A stretch of DNA of 64,000 bases from JASHPR01 sp963749145 (GCA_963749145.1 CAVVLN010000002.1:620001-684000); one strand, 5' to 3'; numbered from the stretch's first letter, positions 6,789 through 15,632 are shown. Made by a program: numbers and translations. The notes: generated by a model from the letters alone, not told the origin.

Positions 6789-8414
6789 TCAGGGCCTCGC
6801 GGCGCGGACGCGGCTGCGCCACCGGGCCGCCCGGCGGTCGGCCAGGACCTGGCGCACGACGTTGCGGCCCGGTATGCCGGTCACGCCACCGCCGCCGTGG
6901 GTGGCCGAGCCCGCCTGGTAGAGGCCGCGGACCGGCGTGCGCAGGTCCGCGTAGCCGGCCGCGGGCCGGGCGTGGAACATCTGGCCCAGGCTCAGCTCGC
7001 CGTGGAAGATGTTGCCGCCGACGAGCCCGTACTCCTCCTGCATCTGGTGCGGCCCGATCACCTGGCGGTGCCGGACCGAGTCGGTGAAGCCGGGGGCCAC
7101 CGCCTCCACCCGGGCGATCACCCGGTCGGCGTAGGCGTCGAGCGCCCCGGGCTGCGGGGCGTCGGCGTACTGGTACGGGACCCACTGGGTGAACAGCGAC
7201 ATCACGTGCTGGCCGGCCGGGGCGAGCGAGTCGTCGAACACGCTCGGGATGCAGATGTCGGCGAACGGGAGCGCCGAGGGCCGTCTGGACACCGCGTCCT
7301 GGAACGCCGTCTCGACGTCGTCGAGGCTCTCGGCCAGCACGATCGTCCCGCCGTGCACCTGGGGGTCGAACTCGGGATGGCTGGCGAACACCGGGAGCCT
7401 GCCCAGCGCCAGGTTGATCTTCACGGTGCCGCTGCGGGTCTGCCAGCCGCGGATGTCCTCGACGAACCCGGCCGGCAGCACGGCCGGGTCGAGCAGCCGC
7501 AGGAACGAGATCTGCGGGTGCGCGGTGGTGATCACGGTGGTCGCGTCGATCTCCTCCCCGCTGGCCAGCGTGACCCCCGTCACCCGCCCGGCGCGGGTGC
7601 GGATCCTGGCCACCTCGGCGCCGGTGCGCAGTTCGGCGCCGAACGAGCGGGCCGCGGCGGCCAGCGCCGCGGTGGCCCCGCCCATGCCGCCGCGCGGGAA
7701 GCCCCACGCGCCCGCTTGGCCGTCGGTGCCGCCGATGTGGTGGTGCAGCATCACGTAGGCGGTGCCGCTCGACCGGGGCCCGGCCCAGGTGCCGATCACC
7801 CCGGACACCGACAGCACGCCGCGCATCGCGTCGCTCTCGAAATACCGCTCGACCAGGTCGGCGATGCTGCCGGTGAGCAGCCGGGTGGCGTCGACCGCGC
7901 CGCGCTCGTCGAGCTTGCGCAGATGGCGCAGCAGCAGCCCCTGCCGCCACAGGTCCGGCGGGCGCCGGGACCCCAGCCGGGGCGGTATCTCGTCCAGCAG
8001 CGGCCCGAGGACGGCGCCGAGCCGGGCCAGGTGGTCGGAGTAGCGCTCGTAGGAGGCGGCGTCGCGCGCGGAGAACTTCGCGATCTGGGCCCGGCGCGCC
8101 GCCGGGTCGGCGGGCAGGCTGAGGTAGCGCCCGTCCGCGCGGGGCGCGAAGTACGGCCCCTGCGGGTACACGTGGTAGCCGTGACGGGCCAGCCTCAGGT
8201 CGGCGACCAGCGCCGGCGGCAACAGCGAGACCACGTACGACAGCGAGGTCACCGTGTAATCGGGGCCGAAGGGGTGCTCGCTCACCGCCGCCCCGCCGAG
8301 CACCCCCCGCCGCTCGCACACCAGCGTGCTCAGCCCGCTTCGGGCCAGGTAGGCCGCGGCGACCAGCCCGTTATGGCCCCCGCCGATCACCACCGCGTCG
8401 CGGGCCACCGTCAT
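6789..8414 (-). CDS. PYROXD2/phytoene-desaturase-like FAD oxidoreductase
   Basis: A 541-residue FAD protein starting MTVARDAVVIGGGHNGLVAA, with the GxGxxG-type dinucleotide loop, ERRGVLGGAAVSEHPF and a C-terminal GLYQAGSATHGGGGVTGIPG motif typical of the CrtI/PYROXD2 superfamily. The ATG at 8414 overlaps the TGA of the upstream ALDH gene (ATGA), which fixes the start and shows translational coupling. The frame is also open upstream through the ALDH gene, but that part is a shadow. It probably oxidises an unsaturated or amino-acid-derived substrate; the carotenoid pathway is unlikely because no crtB or crtE is nearby. Confidence 0.85.
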   Translation of the reverse strand: MTVARDAVVIGGGHNGLVAAAYLARSGLSTLVCERRGVLGGAAVSEHPFGPDYTVTSLSYVVSLLPPALVADLRLARHGYHVYPQGPYFAPRADGRYLSLPADPAARRAQIAKFSARDAASYERYSDHLARLGAVLGPLLDEIPPRLGSRRPPDLWRQGLLLRHLRKLDERGAVDATRLLTGSIADLVERYFESDAMRGVLSVSGVIGTWAGPRSSGTAYVMLHHHIGGTDGQAGAWGFPRGGMGGATAALAAAARSFGAELRTGAEVARIRTRAGRVTGVTLASGEEIDATTVITTAHPQISFLRLLDPAVLPAGFVEDIRGWQTRSGTVKINLALGRLPVFASHPEFDPQVHGGTIVLAESLDDVETAFQDAVSRRPSALPFADICIPSVFDDSLAPAGQHVMSLFTQWVPYQYADAPQPGALDAYADRVIARVEAVAPGFTDSVRHRQVIGPHQMQEEYGLVGGNIFHGELSLGQMFHARPAAGYADLRTPVRGLYQAGSATHGGGGVTGIPGRNVVRQVLADRRAARWRSRVRAARP

Positions 8415-9925
8415 CGGTAGCGCCGCCCGTGCAGCGTGGTGGCCAGGCTGAGGATCTTCCGCATGTCCTGGTCGGTGCGGGTAAACGAGGTCAGGTTGAC
8501 CGGCGGCTTCATCCGCTGCCGGGTGATCGACTTCGGCCGGGCGAACTCGCGGAGCCCGTCGGCGCCGTGGATGCGGCCGAACCCGGAGTCGCCCGACCCG
8601 CCGAACGGCAGCGCGGGCACGCTGGCGAACGAGATCACCGAGTTGACCGCGGTCATCCCGCTGCGCAGCGACCGCGCCGCGGCCATCGCCGCCTTCTTGT
8701 TCCGGGCGAACACCGAGGCGCCCAGGCCATAGCGGCTGTGGTTGGCCAGCCGGACGCCCTCGGTGAGGTCGGCCACCCGGGTGACCGTGACCGTCGGCCC
8801 GAAGGTCTCCTCGGTGACCGCGCGGCTCTCCTCCGGGACGTCGGTGAGCAGCACCGGGCCGACGAACGGCTTGCGGATGCTGGCCAGCCCGCCGACCAGC
8901 GATCGCCCGCCGCGGGCCAGCGCGTCGGCGATGTGCCGCTCGATCACGTCGATCTGGCCGGGCCGGGTCATCGGCCCGTAGTCGGCCTCCCGGTCCTCGC
9001 CCGGCCGGACCTCGGCCATCCGGTCGGCGAGCTTCTCCAGGAACGAGTGGTAGACGTCCTCGGCCACGTAGACGCGCTCGATGCCGACGCAGGTCTGCCC
9101 GGCGTTGGACAGCGCGCCCCAGGCCGCGGCGTCGGCCGCGGCGTCGAGGTCGGCGTCGGCCCCGACGACCAGCGCGTCCTTGCCGCCGCACTCGGCGACC
9201 ATCGGCGTGAGGTTCTCGGCGCACGCGGCCATGACCTTCTTCGCGGTGGCGGCCGAGCCGGTGAAGGCGATCTTGTTCACCGCGCTGCGGGCCAGGCACT
9301 CGCCGGTCGGGCCGGCCCCGGTGACCAGTTGCAGCACCGGCGCCTCCGGCACCACCTCGCCGAATGAGCTGACCAGCCAGGCGCCGACCGCGGGGGTGAG
9401 CTCGCTGGGCTTGAACACCACCGCGTTGCCCGCCGCCAGCGCGTACGCGATGGAGCCCATCGGGGTGAACACCGGGTAATTCCACGGCCCGATGACGCCG
9501 ACCACGCCGAGCGGCTGGTACTCGAGCGTGGCGGCCTGGTTGATGGCCACCAGGCCGCTGCGGACCCGCCGCGGGCGCAGCACGCGCCGCGCGTGCCGCG
9601 CCGCCCAGTCGATGTGCACGATCGCGAGCAGGATCTCGAGCTGGGCGTCGGCCAGCGGCTTGCCGGTCTCGGTGTGCACGAGCTCGGCCAGGCGGCCGAT
9701 ATACCGGGTGATATGCGACTTCCAGGCCAGCAGCCGGGCCTGCCGGTCCTTCCAGGACAGGCCCGCCCACCAGGACGCGGCCTGGTGCGCGTGCTCGACC
9801 ACCGCGGCCACGTCGTCCGCGCCGAACAGCGGGAAGGTGGCGATCACCTCGGATGTCGCGGGGTTGAGCGTGTCAAAGGTCTCCCCGGGCCGCGCCGGGC
9901 CCGTGGTCCGCAGCGTCGAGACCAT
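8411..9925 (-). CDS. Aldehyde dehydrogenase (succinate-semialdehyde dehydrogenase-like)
   Basis: A 504-residue NAD(P)-dependent ALDH. Visible motifs are GVIGPWNYPVFTP, FKPSELTP, the catalytic Glu region VAECGGKDALVV, the catalytic Cys in SNAGQTCVGIERVYV, and EETFGPTVTVTRV. It converts an aldehyde to the carboxylate in the cytosol. The N-terminus FDTLNPATSEVIATFP and overall length match GabD-like enzymes. It heads the operon and overlaps the FAD oxidoreductase by four bases, so the two may act in sequence on one substrate. Confidence 0.9.
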   Translation of the reverse strand: MVSTLRTTGPARPGETFDTLNPATSEVIATFPLFGADDVAAVVEHAHQAASWWAGLSWKDRQARLLAWKSHITRYIGRLAELVHTETGKPLADAQLEILLAIVHIDWAARHARRVLRPRRVRSGLVAINQAATLEYQPLGVVGVIGPWNYPVFTPMGSIAYALAAGNAVVFKPSELTPAVGAWLVSSFGEVVPEAPVLQLVTGAGPTGECLARSAVNKIAFTGSAATAKKVMAACAENLTPMVAECGGKDALVVGADADLDAAADAAAWGALSNAGQTCVGIERVYVAEDVYHSFLEKLADRMAEVRPGEDREADYGPMTRPGQIDVIERHIADALARGGRSLVGGLASIRKPFVGPVLLTDVPEESRAVTEETFGPTVTVTRVADLTEGVRLANHSRYGLGASVFARNKKAAMAAARSLRSGMTAVNSVISFASVPALPFGGSGDSGFGRIHGADGLREFARPKSITRQRMKPPVNLTSFTRTDQDMRKILSLATTLHGRRYR

Positions 9926-9984
9926 GGTCGTGCACCACCGTTCTGTGCGGCGTAAGTTCGTGCCTGACTGAAAACTACCGGAGC

Positions 9985-10617
9985 GTGTCCATGTCAGAGC
10001 AGTCAGCCGCGGGGCATTCAGCCGCGGGCCAGCCGGCCGCGGGGGAGCCGAGGTCAGGGGAGCCGGGCGCGGGCCAGCCGGCCGCGGAGGAGCCGAGGTC
10101 AGGGGAGCCGGGCGCGGGCCAGCCAGGGGCAGGGGAGCCGGGCGCGGGGCCCCGGCCCGGGCAGCCGCAGCCTGACCTGCACTGGCTGCGGGAGGCCATC
10201 GAGCTGTCCCGGCGCTGCCCGCCGTCGGCGTCGGCGTACTCGGTCGGGGCCATCCTGGTCAGCGACGCGGGCCAGGTGCTCGCGACCGGCTACTCGCGGG
10301 AGGGCGACCCGAAGGGGCACGCCGAGGAGGTGGCGCTGGCCAAGGCCGGGGCGAGCCCGCTGCTGGCCGGGGCGACGCTGTACAGCTCGCTCGAGCCGTG
10401 CCTGACCCGGGCCTCGCGGCCCCGCTCCTGCGCCGAGCTGATCATGGAAGCCAGCATCCCGCGGGTGGTCATCGCCTGGCTCGAGCCGCCGCTGCTGGCC
10501 GAGGGCGGCGGCGCCGGGGCGCTGCGGCGGGGCGGGGTCGACGTGGTCGAGATTCCGTGGCTGGCCGAGCTGGCCCGCTCGGTGAACGCGCACCTGGTCG
10601 GCGGGGAGCCCGGCTGA
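9985..10617 (+). CDS. RibD/dCMP-type deaminase-fold protein with repetitive N-terminus
   Basis: A 210-residue protein. Residues 1-60 are low complexity with a 15-residue tandem repeat (EPRSGEPGAGQPAAE). The rest is a cytidine-deaminase-like fold with GHAEEVALAKAG (zinc His and proton-shuttle Glu) and SSLEPCLTRASRPRSCAEL (two zinc Cys). It resembles the deaminase domain of RibD without the reductase half. The substrate may be a pyrimidine or pterin. GTG 9985 or ATG 9991 can serve as start. It is divergent from the ALDH operon. Confidence 0.75.
   Translation: MSMSEQSAAGHSAAGQPAAGEPRSGEPGAGQPAAEEPRSGEPGAGQPGAGEPGAGPRPGQPQPDLHWLREAIELSRRCPPSASAYSVGAILVSDAGQVLATGYSREGDPKGHAEEVALAKAGASPLLAGATLYSSLEPCLTRASRPRSCAELIMEASIPRVVIAWLEPPLLAEGGGAGALRRGGVDVVEIPWLAELARSVNAHLVGGEPG
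10045..10124. repeat. 45-bp coding tandem repeat
   Basis: A segment beginning gagccgaggtcaggggagcc at 10045 recurs at 10090, a period of 45 bases (15 codons), inside the 5' end of the deaminase gene. The surrounding bases contain shorter degenerate versions (agccggccgcggg, ggggagccgggcgc). The repeat stays in frame. Confidence 0.85.
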
Positions 10618-10628
10618 CCGGCGGGCTC

Positions 10629-11156
10629 TCAGCGCTGCGGTTCTAGCGCGCTGCGCAGGGCCGCCTTGCCCCGGGCGGTGTGGCTCTTCACCGCGCCGGT
10701 GCTGATCTGCATGGCCGCGGCGACCTCATCCTCGGACAGGCCCAGGTAGAACCGGAGCACCAGTGCCTCGCGCTGCCGGGCCGGGATCGTGCGCAGGGCC
10801 GCGGTCACCGCCGCGCGCTCGATCTGCGTGATCGCGCAATGCTCGGCACTGGGCATGTCCGGTTCGGCCGTGGGCAGGTGCCGGTCGATCACCACGCGGT
10901 GCCGCAGCACCGACCGGGACCGGTTCGTCACCGACCGGCGCAGATAATGCAGGGCCTTGTCGGTGTCCCGCAGCCGCCGCCAGGCGGCGTGCATGGCGAT
11001 GAACGACTCCTGCACCACCTCCTCGGCCGCGCCGACGTCGCCCAGCAGCATGGCCGACATCCGGACTAGCGGGCGGTACTCGGCGTGGTACATCGCGGTG
11101 ATCGCGAGGTCGGCCTGGGCCTGGAGGTGGTCGGACGTCACGATGTCCGGGGCCAT
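10629..11156 (-). CDS. SigE-family (ECF-like) RNA polymerase sigma factor
   Basis: From the ATG at 11156 (MAPDIVTSDH) the protein is 175 residues, the usual size of the SigE family. Region 2 is MYHAEYRPLVRMSAMLLGDV, then AAEEVVQESFIAMHAAWRRL. Region 4 is IPARQREALVLRFYLGLSED, then EVAAAMQISTGAVKSHTARG. The frame remains open upstream to a TTG at 11390 with an ATG at 11354; those extra residues are low complexity and no start has a good ribosome-binding site. It redirects RNA polymerase. No anti-sigma gene adjoins it. It is convergent with the deaminase gene. Confidence 0.85.
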   Translation of the reverse strand: MAPDIVTSDHLQAQADLAITAMYHAEYRPLVRMSAMLLGDVGAAEEVVQESFIAMHAAWRRLRDTDKALHYLRRSVTNRSRSVLRHRVVIDRHLPTAEPDMPSAEHCAITQIERAAVTAALRTIPARQREALVLRFYLGLSEDEVAAAMQISTGAVKSHTARGKAALRSALEPQR

Positions 11157-11520
11157 GAGGTCGGCGGGCACGCGGTCCGCCCGGGCGCGCCGCCCGCCGG
11201 TCAGCAGATACGGGTACCGGCAGGGCCGAGGGGAGCGCGGCAACCTCGGCCCGCCGAACCGGCCAGGACACGCCGGCGCCCCTGAGTCGGCGAATCCGGG
11301 CTCCCGCATGCCGAACTGCCGTCGGCGGATCTCCGCTGGCTCGGCCGTTAGCATGCCCTCAGGGTAGGAAGAAAATGTAATATATGTCAAGGTAGAGGCA
11401 ACACTGTGGTGGGTCTACAGCAGATTCCTGGAGAAATATGCAGTGGTTTGCCGGATAGACGGGGTTATGAGCGGAGGCGAAACGCTAGATTCTTCCGGAA
11501 CCTTCCGGCAGGATGAGCAC

Positions 11521-11925
11521 ATGGCAGACGACTGGGAGCGGCTCGGCGACTACGTGGTCGCGCGGCGCACCGCGCTCGGCATGCGGGACCGCCGGGCGTT
11601 CGCCGCCGCGACCGGCATCACCGATCGGACGCTCGGCAAGCTGGAGAACGGCAAGCGGGTGTCGGCCAGCACGCTGGGTGTGGTCGAGAACCATCTCGGC
11701 TGGTCCCCGGGTTCCTGCCGGCGGATCCTGGCCGGCGGGGAGCCGACGGCGGCGTCGGCCAGTGCCAGCCGCCCGGAGTACCAGGACCCCACGCTGCAGC
11801 ACATCGCCGAGACGCCCGGGCTGCCCCCCGACGTGGTGCGCGGCCTCATCGCGCTGGCCCGCAACTGGCGCGACCAGCGTGACCAAGAGGACGGGCACCC
11901 GGACGAGCAGCGGCGCGGGGCCTGA
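11521..11925 (+). CDS. XRE-type helix-turn-helix protein
   Basis: A 134-residue DNA-binding protein whose N-terminus forms the helix-turn-helix DYVVARRTALGMRDRRAFAA, then ATGITDRTLGKLENGKRV. The C-terminal third is acidic/polar with a helix DVVRGLIALARNWRD. ATG 11521 is preferred, with AGGA eight bases upstream, over an in-frame codon at 11443. Such small XRE proteins in actinomycetes are often regulators paired with small partner proteins. The genes on the opposite strand just downstream are also small and unassigned. Target unknown. Confidence 0.7.
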   Translation: MADDWERLGDYVVARRTALGMRDRRAFAAATGITDRTLGKLENGKRVSASTLGVVENHLGWSPGSCRRILAGGEPTAASASASRPEYQDPTLQHIAETPGLPPDVVRGLIALARNWRDQRDQEDGHPDEQRRGA

Positions 11926-11942
11926 CCGGCCCGGTTACCCCG

Positions 11943-12611
11943 TCACCGACCCGATACCCCGGCCGGCAGGCACACGCCGATGCCCAGCAGGGTCACGCAT
12001 ATCAGGCCCGAGCCGGTCGGCGACGGCGACGGCGAGGGCTGGGCCGGGGCGGGTGAGGGCGAGGGTGACGGGGCGGCCGAGGGCGACGGGCCGCTGGCCG
12101 GCGCGGGGGCCGGGCGCGGCCGGCCGGACGTGGCCGGCTGCTCGGTCCCCGGCGCGCCGTCCGACCCGGTCAGCCTGGTGTGGGCCCGGTTACCGCCATG
12201 CGCCGCGGCCGGCCCGCCCGGGGGCGGCGCGACGGCGCCCGGCCGCTGCGCGCGGCCGGCCGCGGCCGGGACGCGGTGATGCGGCACGGCGGTGACGAAC
12301 ACGGCGGCCGTCGCGGTGCCGACCACGGTCGCGGTGGCGGCGGCGCCCCAGGCCACCGGCCGGAACCTGAGCACGCGGCCGGTCCGCCGCAGCAAGGTCG
12401 TGGCCGCCGACAGGACCAGCGCGACGCCGGCCGGGGGCAGGGCCCCGCGCCATCCGGTGCGCCGCGTGGCGCGGATCGCTTCCAGCACCACCGCGCGCTG
12501 GCGCGACGCGTCCAGCCCGGCCGACACGTAGATGACCAGGTTGCCGTGCGGATCCCGGTAAGCGAGGGCGCGGAGCCCGTCCGGCAGGCTGACCCGCTCC
12601 AGGCGGATCAC
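11943..12611 (-). CDS. Hypothetical membrane-anchored protein with Pro-Ser-rich tail
   Basis: About 222 residues from a GTG at 12611, which overlaps the TGA of the upstream gene as GTGA. The N-terminus (RLERVSLPDGLRALAYRDP, then GNLVIYVSAGL) is a compact soluble segment. Two hydrophobic stretches follow (GVALVLSAATTLL and WGAAATATVVGTATAAVFVTAV). The long extracellular-type tail is rich in Pro, Ser and Ala (PSPSPAPAQPSPSPSPTGS) and ends with two Cys (GLICVTLLGIGVCLPAG). An ATG at 12659 would also fit but gives a 52-base overlap. No family recognised. Confidence 0.6.
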   Translation of the reverse strand: MIRLERVSLPDGLRALAYRDPHGNLVIYVSAGLDASRQRAVVLEAIRATRRTGWRGALPPAGVALVLSAATTLLRRTGRVLRFRPVAWGAAATATVVGTATAAVFVTAVPHHRVPAAAGRAQRPGAVAPPPGGPAAAHGGNRAHTRLTGSDGAPGTEQPATSGRPRPAPAPASGPSPSAAPSPSPSPAPAQPSPSPSPTGSGLICVTLLGIGVCLPAGVSGR

Positions 12612-12934
12612 GAGGCGCTCCGGGACCGCCCGGCCAGGTTCCTGATCGCCGTCCACCATGCGCGCGGGTCGCCGTCTTCGCCGCCCACCACGGCGACGAA
12701 CTCGCGGCCGTCCACGTCCACGTGGACCGTCGCGTCCGGGCGGGAATCCCGCGCCGCCGCGACCAGCGACGGCGGCACCGGGGTGGGGGCCGAGTCGGTC
12801 AACTCGGCGCCCGCGGCCGCGGCGATCTGCTCGAACAGTTCCAGGCGCCGCGCCAGCTCAGCCTGACCGGCCTTCGCCTCGGCGATCTCGTGCTCGAGCC
12901 GCCGCATCCGCTGACGGCGCCTTTCCTGCCACAC
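12608..12934 (-). CDS. Hypothetical small coiled-coil protein
   Basis: A 108-residue protein from a GTG at 12934. Residues 1-40 are a charged heptad-like helix (RRLEHEIAEAKAGQAELARR). The second half is a small alpha/beta piece (VHVDVDGREFVAVVGG, then WWTAIRNLAGR). It is translationally coupled to the membrane protein downstream through a GTGA overlap, which suggests that the two products work together. The palindrome at 12991 lies about 57 bases upstream and may control the pair. Family not recognised. Confidence 0.6.
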   Translation of the reverse strand: MWQERRRQRMRRLEHEIAEAKAGQAELARRLELFEQIAAAAGAELTDSAPTPVPPSLVAAARDSRPDATVHVDVDGREFVAVVGGEDGDPRAWWTAIRNLAGRSRSAS

Positions 12935-12990
12935 GGTCTTTGCAGACCCCCCTCAGCAGCCTCGACCTCCCATACGCTCCCCCCCAGCCA

Positions 12991-13008
12991 CATGTGAACG
13001 GTCACATG
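12991..13008. promoter_or_regulatory. Palindrome CATGTGA-N4-TCACATG, possible operator
   Basis: Perfect 7-bp arms (12991-12997 and 13002-13008) separated by ACGG lie upstream of the minus-strand coiled-coil/membrane protein pair and downstream of nucS. The spacing is two bases shorter than a classical CRP site, so the binding protein is not assigned. Confidence 0.4.
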
Positions 13009-13104
13009 CGGACATGACCTTAGAAATGCTAATCCTGTTGCAGGCGAGATGCCATGCGGATGGCCAGGACAGATGCCAGGCGGGCCCGGCCGCTCCGGTG
13101 CTGG

Positions 13105-13788
13105 TCAGAACAGTGTGCCCTCGCGCGCGATCCCGCGCAGGGCGTCGTAGTCCAGGACCACGCACCGGATGCCGCGGTCCTCGGCCAGCGTGCGCGCTTG
13201 CGGCTTGATCGTCTGCGCGGCCAGCACCCCGCTGACCGGGGCGAGCAGCGGATCGCGGTTCAGCAGCTCCAGGTACCTGGTCAGCTGCTCGACGGCGTCG
13301 ATCCCGGCGTGGCGCTTGACCTCCACCGCCACGTGAGCCCCGCCCGGCGACACGGTCACGCCGGCCCCGAGCGCGTCCCGGCACATCAGGTCGACCGGCC
13401 CGATCGGGGTGGGGAACTCCCGGCGGACCAGCCGCCAGCCGTCGCCGAGCACGTGCACCTGAGCCGCGAGCAGTTCCTGCAGGTGGGACTCGACGCCGTC
13501 CTTGACCAGGCCGGGATCGGCCCCCAGGTCGTGCGCGGCGTCGCTGATGATCTCCTCGATGTCGATCGTGAGCGTCTCGCCCGACTTCCCGGTCACGACC
13601 CAGCGGCCCGGTTCCTCGGCCAGCCGGCACGGCGGGGGCATCCAGTTCAGCGGCTTGTAGCTGCCTCCGTCGGAGTGCACGAGGACCGAGGAGTCCGCCT
13701 TGACGATGAGCAGCCGGGTGGCGAGCGGAAGATGGGCCGAGAGCCTGCCCGCGTAGTCCACGCTGCACCGGGCGATGACGAGCCGCAC
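13105..13788 (-). CDS. nucS: Endonuclease NucS (EndoMS-type mismatch nuclease)
   Basis: NucS cleaves mismatched DNA and is the core of non-canonical mismatch repair in actinobacteria that lack MutS/MutL. The protein starts MRLVIARCSVDYAGRL at GTG 13788, giving about 227 residues, the normal size. The N-terminal DNA-binding/dimerisation domain is followed by a RecB-like nuclease core with PIGPVDLMCRD (Asp) and HVAVEVKRHAG (E-x-K). The in-frame extension to 13839 is not conserved. It is divergent from the zinc-ribbon gene, and both keep their usual actinobacterial neighbourhood. Confidence 0.93.
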   Translation of the reverse strand: MRLVIARCSVDYAGRLSAHLPLATRLLIVKADSSVLVHSDGGSYKPLNWMPPPCRLAEEPGRWVVTGKSGETLTIDIEEIISDAAHDLGADPGLVKDGVESHLQELLAAQVHVLGDGWRLVRREFPTPIGPVDLMCRDALGAGVTVSPGGAHVAVEVKRHAGIDAVEQLTRYLELLNRDPLLAPVSGVLAAQTIKPQARTLAEDRGIRCVVLDYDALRGIAREGTLF

Positions 13789-13825
13789 GGGAGCCCACTG
13801 TAGCCCGTGCCATAGCCTGACGCCC

Positions 13826-14131
13826 GTGAGCCCGCGCAAGGCACGCCGTTCGCCCGCCCCGCCGCCCGCGGCCCCGCTCGGGCCGCCGCAGACGCAGGAG
13901 TGGCCCGACGGCGACTGGGTGGTCCGCCCGGTGCCCGGCGCCGCGGCGGCGAAGACCTACCGGTGCCCCGGATGCGACCAGGAGATCTGGCCCGGCGTGC
14001 CGCACGTCGTGGTGTGGCCCGCGCAGGCCCCCGGTCTGACCGAGCGGCGGCACTGGCACAATGCGTGCTGGCAGCGACGGCCGCGCCGCCCGGGCCCGGG
14101 CGCGCCGGACAGGCCGGTGAGGAAGAGATGA
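13826..14131 (+). CDS. Small zinc-ribbon-like protein conserved next to nucS
   Basis: A 101-residue protein from GTG 13826 (MSPRKARRSP). A basic Pro-rich N-terminus is followed by WVVRPVPGAAAAKTYRCPGC and DQEIWPGVPHVVVWP, then RRHWHNACW. The CPGC and HWHNAC pairs look like a metal-binding knuckle. Orthologues in streptomycetes are commonly labelled ATP/GTP-binding without evidence. Its position opposite nucS and overlapping the hydrolase gene (ATGA) is conserved. Function unknown. Confidence 0.75.
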   Translation: MSPRKARRSPAPPPAAPLGPPQTQEWPDGDWVVRPVPGAAAAKTYRCPGCDQEIWPGVPHVVVWPAQAPGLTERRHWHNACWQRRPRRPGPGAPDRPVRKR

Positions 14132-14841
14132 CCGAGATAAGGGCGAGCACGATCCTGCCCGCCGACCGCAAGCCGGTGGCGATACGCACCCTCGACGGGC
14201 TGGACCTGGTCGGCGAGCTCGCGCGGCCGGCGCACCGCGACCCCGTGGCCACGCTGATCTGCCTGCACCCGCTGCCCACGGCGGGCGGGATGATGGACAG
14301 CCACCTGCTGCGCAAGGCCGCGCACCGGCTGCCCGCGCTGGCCGACCTGGCCGTGTTCCGGTTCAATACCCGCGGCACCGCCTCGGAGCACGGGAGCAGC
14401 GCGGGGGAGTTCGGCGACGGCCTGGCCGAGCGGCACGACGTGGCCGCCGTGATCGACTACTGCGTCCTGTCCGGGCTGCCGCGGCTGTGGCTGCTCGGCT
14501 GGTCGTTCGGCACCGAGCTGGCCCTGAAATGGGGCAACGTCCCGGCGGTCGAGGGCGCGATCCTGATCTCGCCCGCGCTGCACCGGGCCAGCGACACCGA
14601 TCTCAGCCGCTGGGGCGCCTCCGGGCGGCCGCTGATCGCGCTGGTGCCGGAGTTCGACGACTACCTGCCGCCCGATCAGGCCCGGGCCCGGTTCGCGCGG
14701 GTGCCGCAGGCGCAGATCGTCGTGGGGGACAAGGCCAGGCACCTGTGGGTGGGCGAGCCTTACGTCCGGTTCGTGCTGAACGAGATCGTGCGGCAGGTCA
14801 ACCCCGCCGCCTGGCCGCTGCCCACCGAGTGGAAGGACTGA
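14128..14841 (+). CDS. Alpha/beta hydrolase
   Basis: A 237-residue alpha/beta hydrolase of the dienelactone/prolyl-type group. LICLHPLPTAGGMMDSH supplies the oxyanion-hole region, GWSFGTE the nucleophile elbow (Ser about 126), VPEFDDYLPP the Asp region and GDKARHLWVGEPY the His. ATG 14128 has GAGGAAGAG upstream and overlaps the stop of the previous gene by four bases. The SDR gene starts two bases after its stop. The substrate is unknown; the trio is probably one operon. Confidence 0.85.
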   Translation: MTEIRASTILPADRKPVAIRTLDGLDLVGELARPAHRDPVATLICLHPLPTAGGMMDSHLLRKAAHRLPALADLAVFRFNTRGTASEHGSSAGEFGDGLAERHDVAAVIDYCVLSGLPRLWLLGWSFGTELALKWGNVPAVEGAILISPALHRASDTDLSRWGASGRPLIALVPEFDDYLPPDQARARFARVPQAQIVVGDKARHLWVGEPYVRFVLNEIVRQVNPAAWPLPTEWKD

Positions 14842-14843
14842 CC

Positions 14844-15608
14844 GTGAGCCTGTTCGACCTCACCGGCAAGAGCGCGTTCGTCACCGGCGCATCCCGCGGG
14901 ATCGGCCGGGTCATAGCCGTCGCGCTGGCCGAGGCGGGCGCGGATGTCGCGCTCGTCGCCCGCAGCGAGGACGGCCTGGCCGAGACCGCGTCGGCCATCA
15001 CCGCCGTCGGCCGCAAGGCCTTCGTGATCCCCGCCGACGTGACCAGCCAGGAGGCGGTGGCCGGCGCGGTGGCGACCGCGATCGACCAGCTGGGCGAGGT
15101 GGACGTGGTGGTGAACAACGCCGGCGGGTCCAACTTCATGGTCGGCTTCCGTGACCTGCGGCTGTCCGGCTGGGAGAAACTGATGCGGCTCAACCTCGAC
15201 TCGGCCGTGTACGTTTGCCACGCGTTCGCCGGCCACCTGCTGGACCGCGGCCAGGGCTCGGTGATCAACGTCGCCTCGGTGGCGGGCGTGGCCTCGTCGC
15301 CGCTGCTGGTGCCCTACGGCGCGGCCAAGGCGGGGCTGATCTCGCTCACGAAGTCCCTGGGGGTCGAGTGGGCGACGGCCGGCGTCCGGGTCAACGCGCT
15401 CTGCCCGGGCTGGACGGCCACCGAGCTCAACCGCAACCTGTGGGCGGACCCGGCGGCCGGCCCGGCGACGATCGCGACCGTGCCCATGCAGCGGTGGGGC
15501 CGGGCCGAGGAGATGGCCGGGCCGGCCGTCTTCCTGGCCAGCGAGGCGTCCTCGTACATGACCGGGCAGGTCGTGATCGTCGACGGCGGCCAGTCGGTCA
15601 GCCCGTAA
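14844..15608 (+). CDS. SDR family oxidoreductase
   Basis: A 254-residue classical short-chain dehydrogenase. TGASRGIG (residues 14-21) binds the cofactor, NNAG follows, the catalytic Ser is in INVASVAG and the YxxxK in PYGAAK. The C-terminus VFLASEASSYMTGQVVIVDG is typical of the FabG-like class. GTG 14844 lies two bases after the hydrolase stop, so the two are co-translated. It probably reduces or oxidises a 3-hydroxyacyl or similar alcohol. Confidence 0.9.
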   Translation: MSLFDLTGKSAFVTGASRGIGRVIAVALAEAGADVALVARSEDGLAETASAITAVGRKAFVIPADVTSQEAVAGAVATAIDQLGEVDVVVNNAGGSNFMVGFRDLRLSGWEKLMRLNLDSAVYVCHAFAGHLLDRGQGSVINVASVAGVASSPLLVPYGAAKAGLISLTKSLGVEWATAGVRVNALCPGWTATELNRNLWADPAAGPATIATVPMQRWGRAEEMAGPAVFLASEASSYMTGQVVIVDGGQSVSP

Positions 15609-15632
15609 CCCCCGCGATCGGCCCGGTAGAAA

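Noticed and set aside
6168..8420. Long plus-strand open frame opposite the FAD oxidoreductase
   Set aside because: Shadow of the minus-strand gene; no recognisable domain and no ribosome-binding site.
12991..13008. Classical CRP site
   Set aside because: The TGTGA and TCACA half-sites are four bases apart, whereas CRP needs six.
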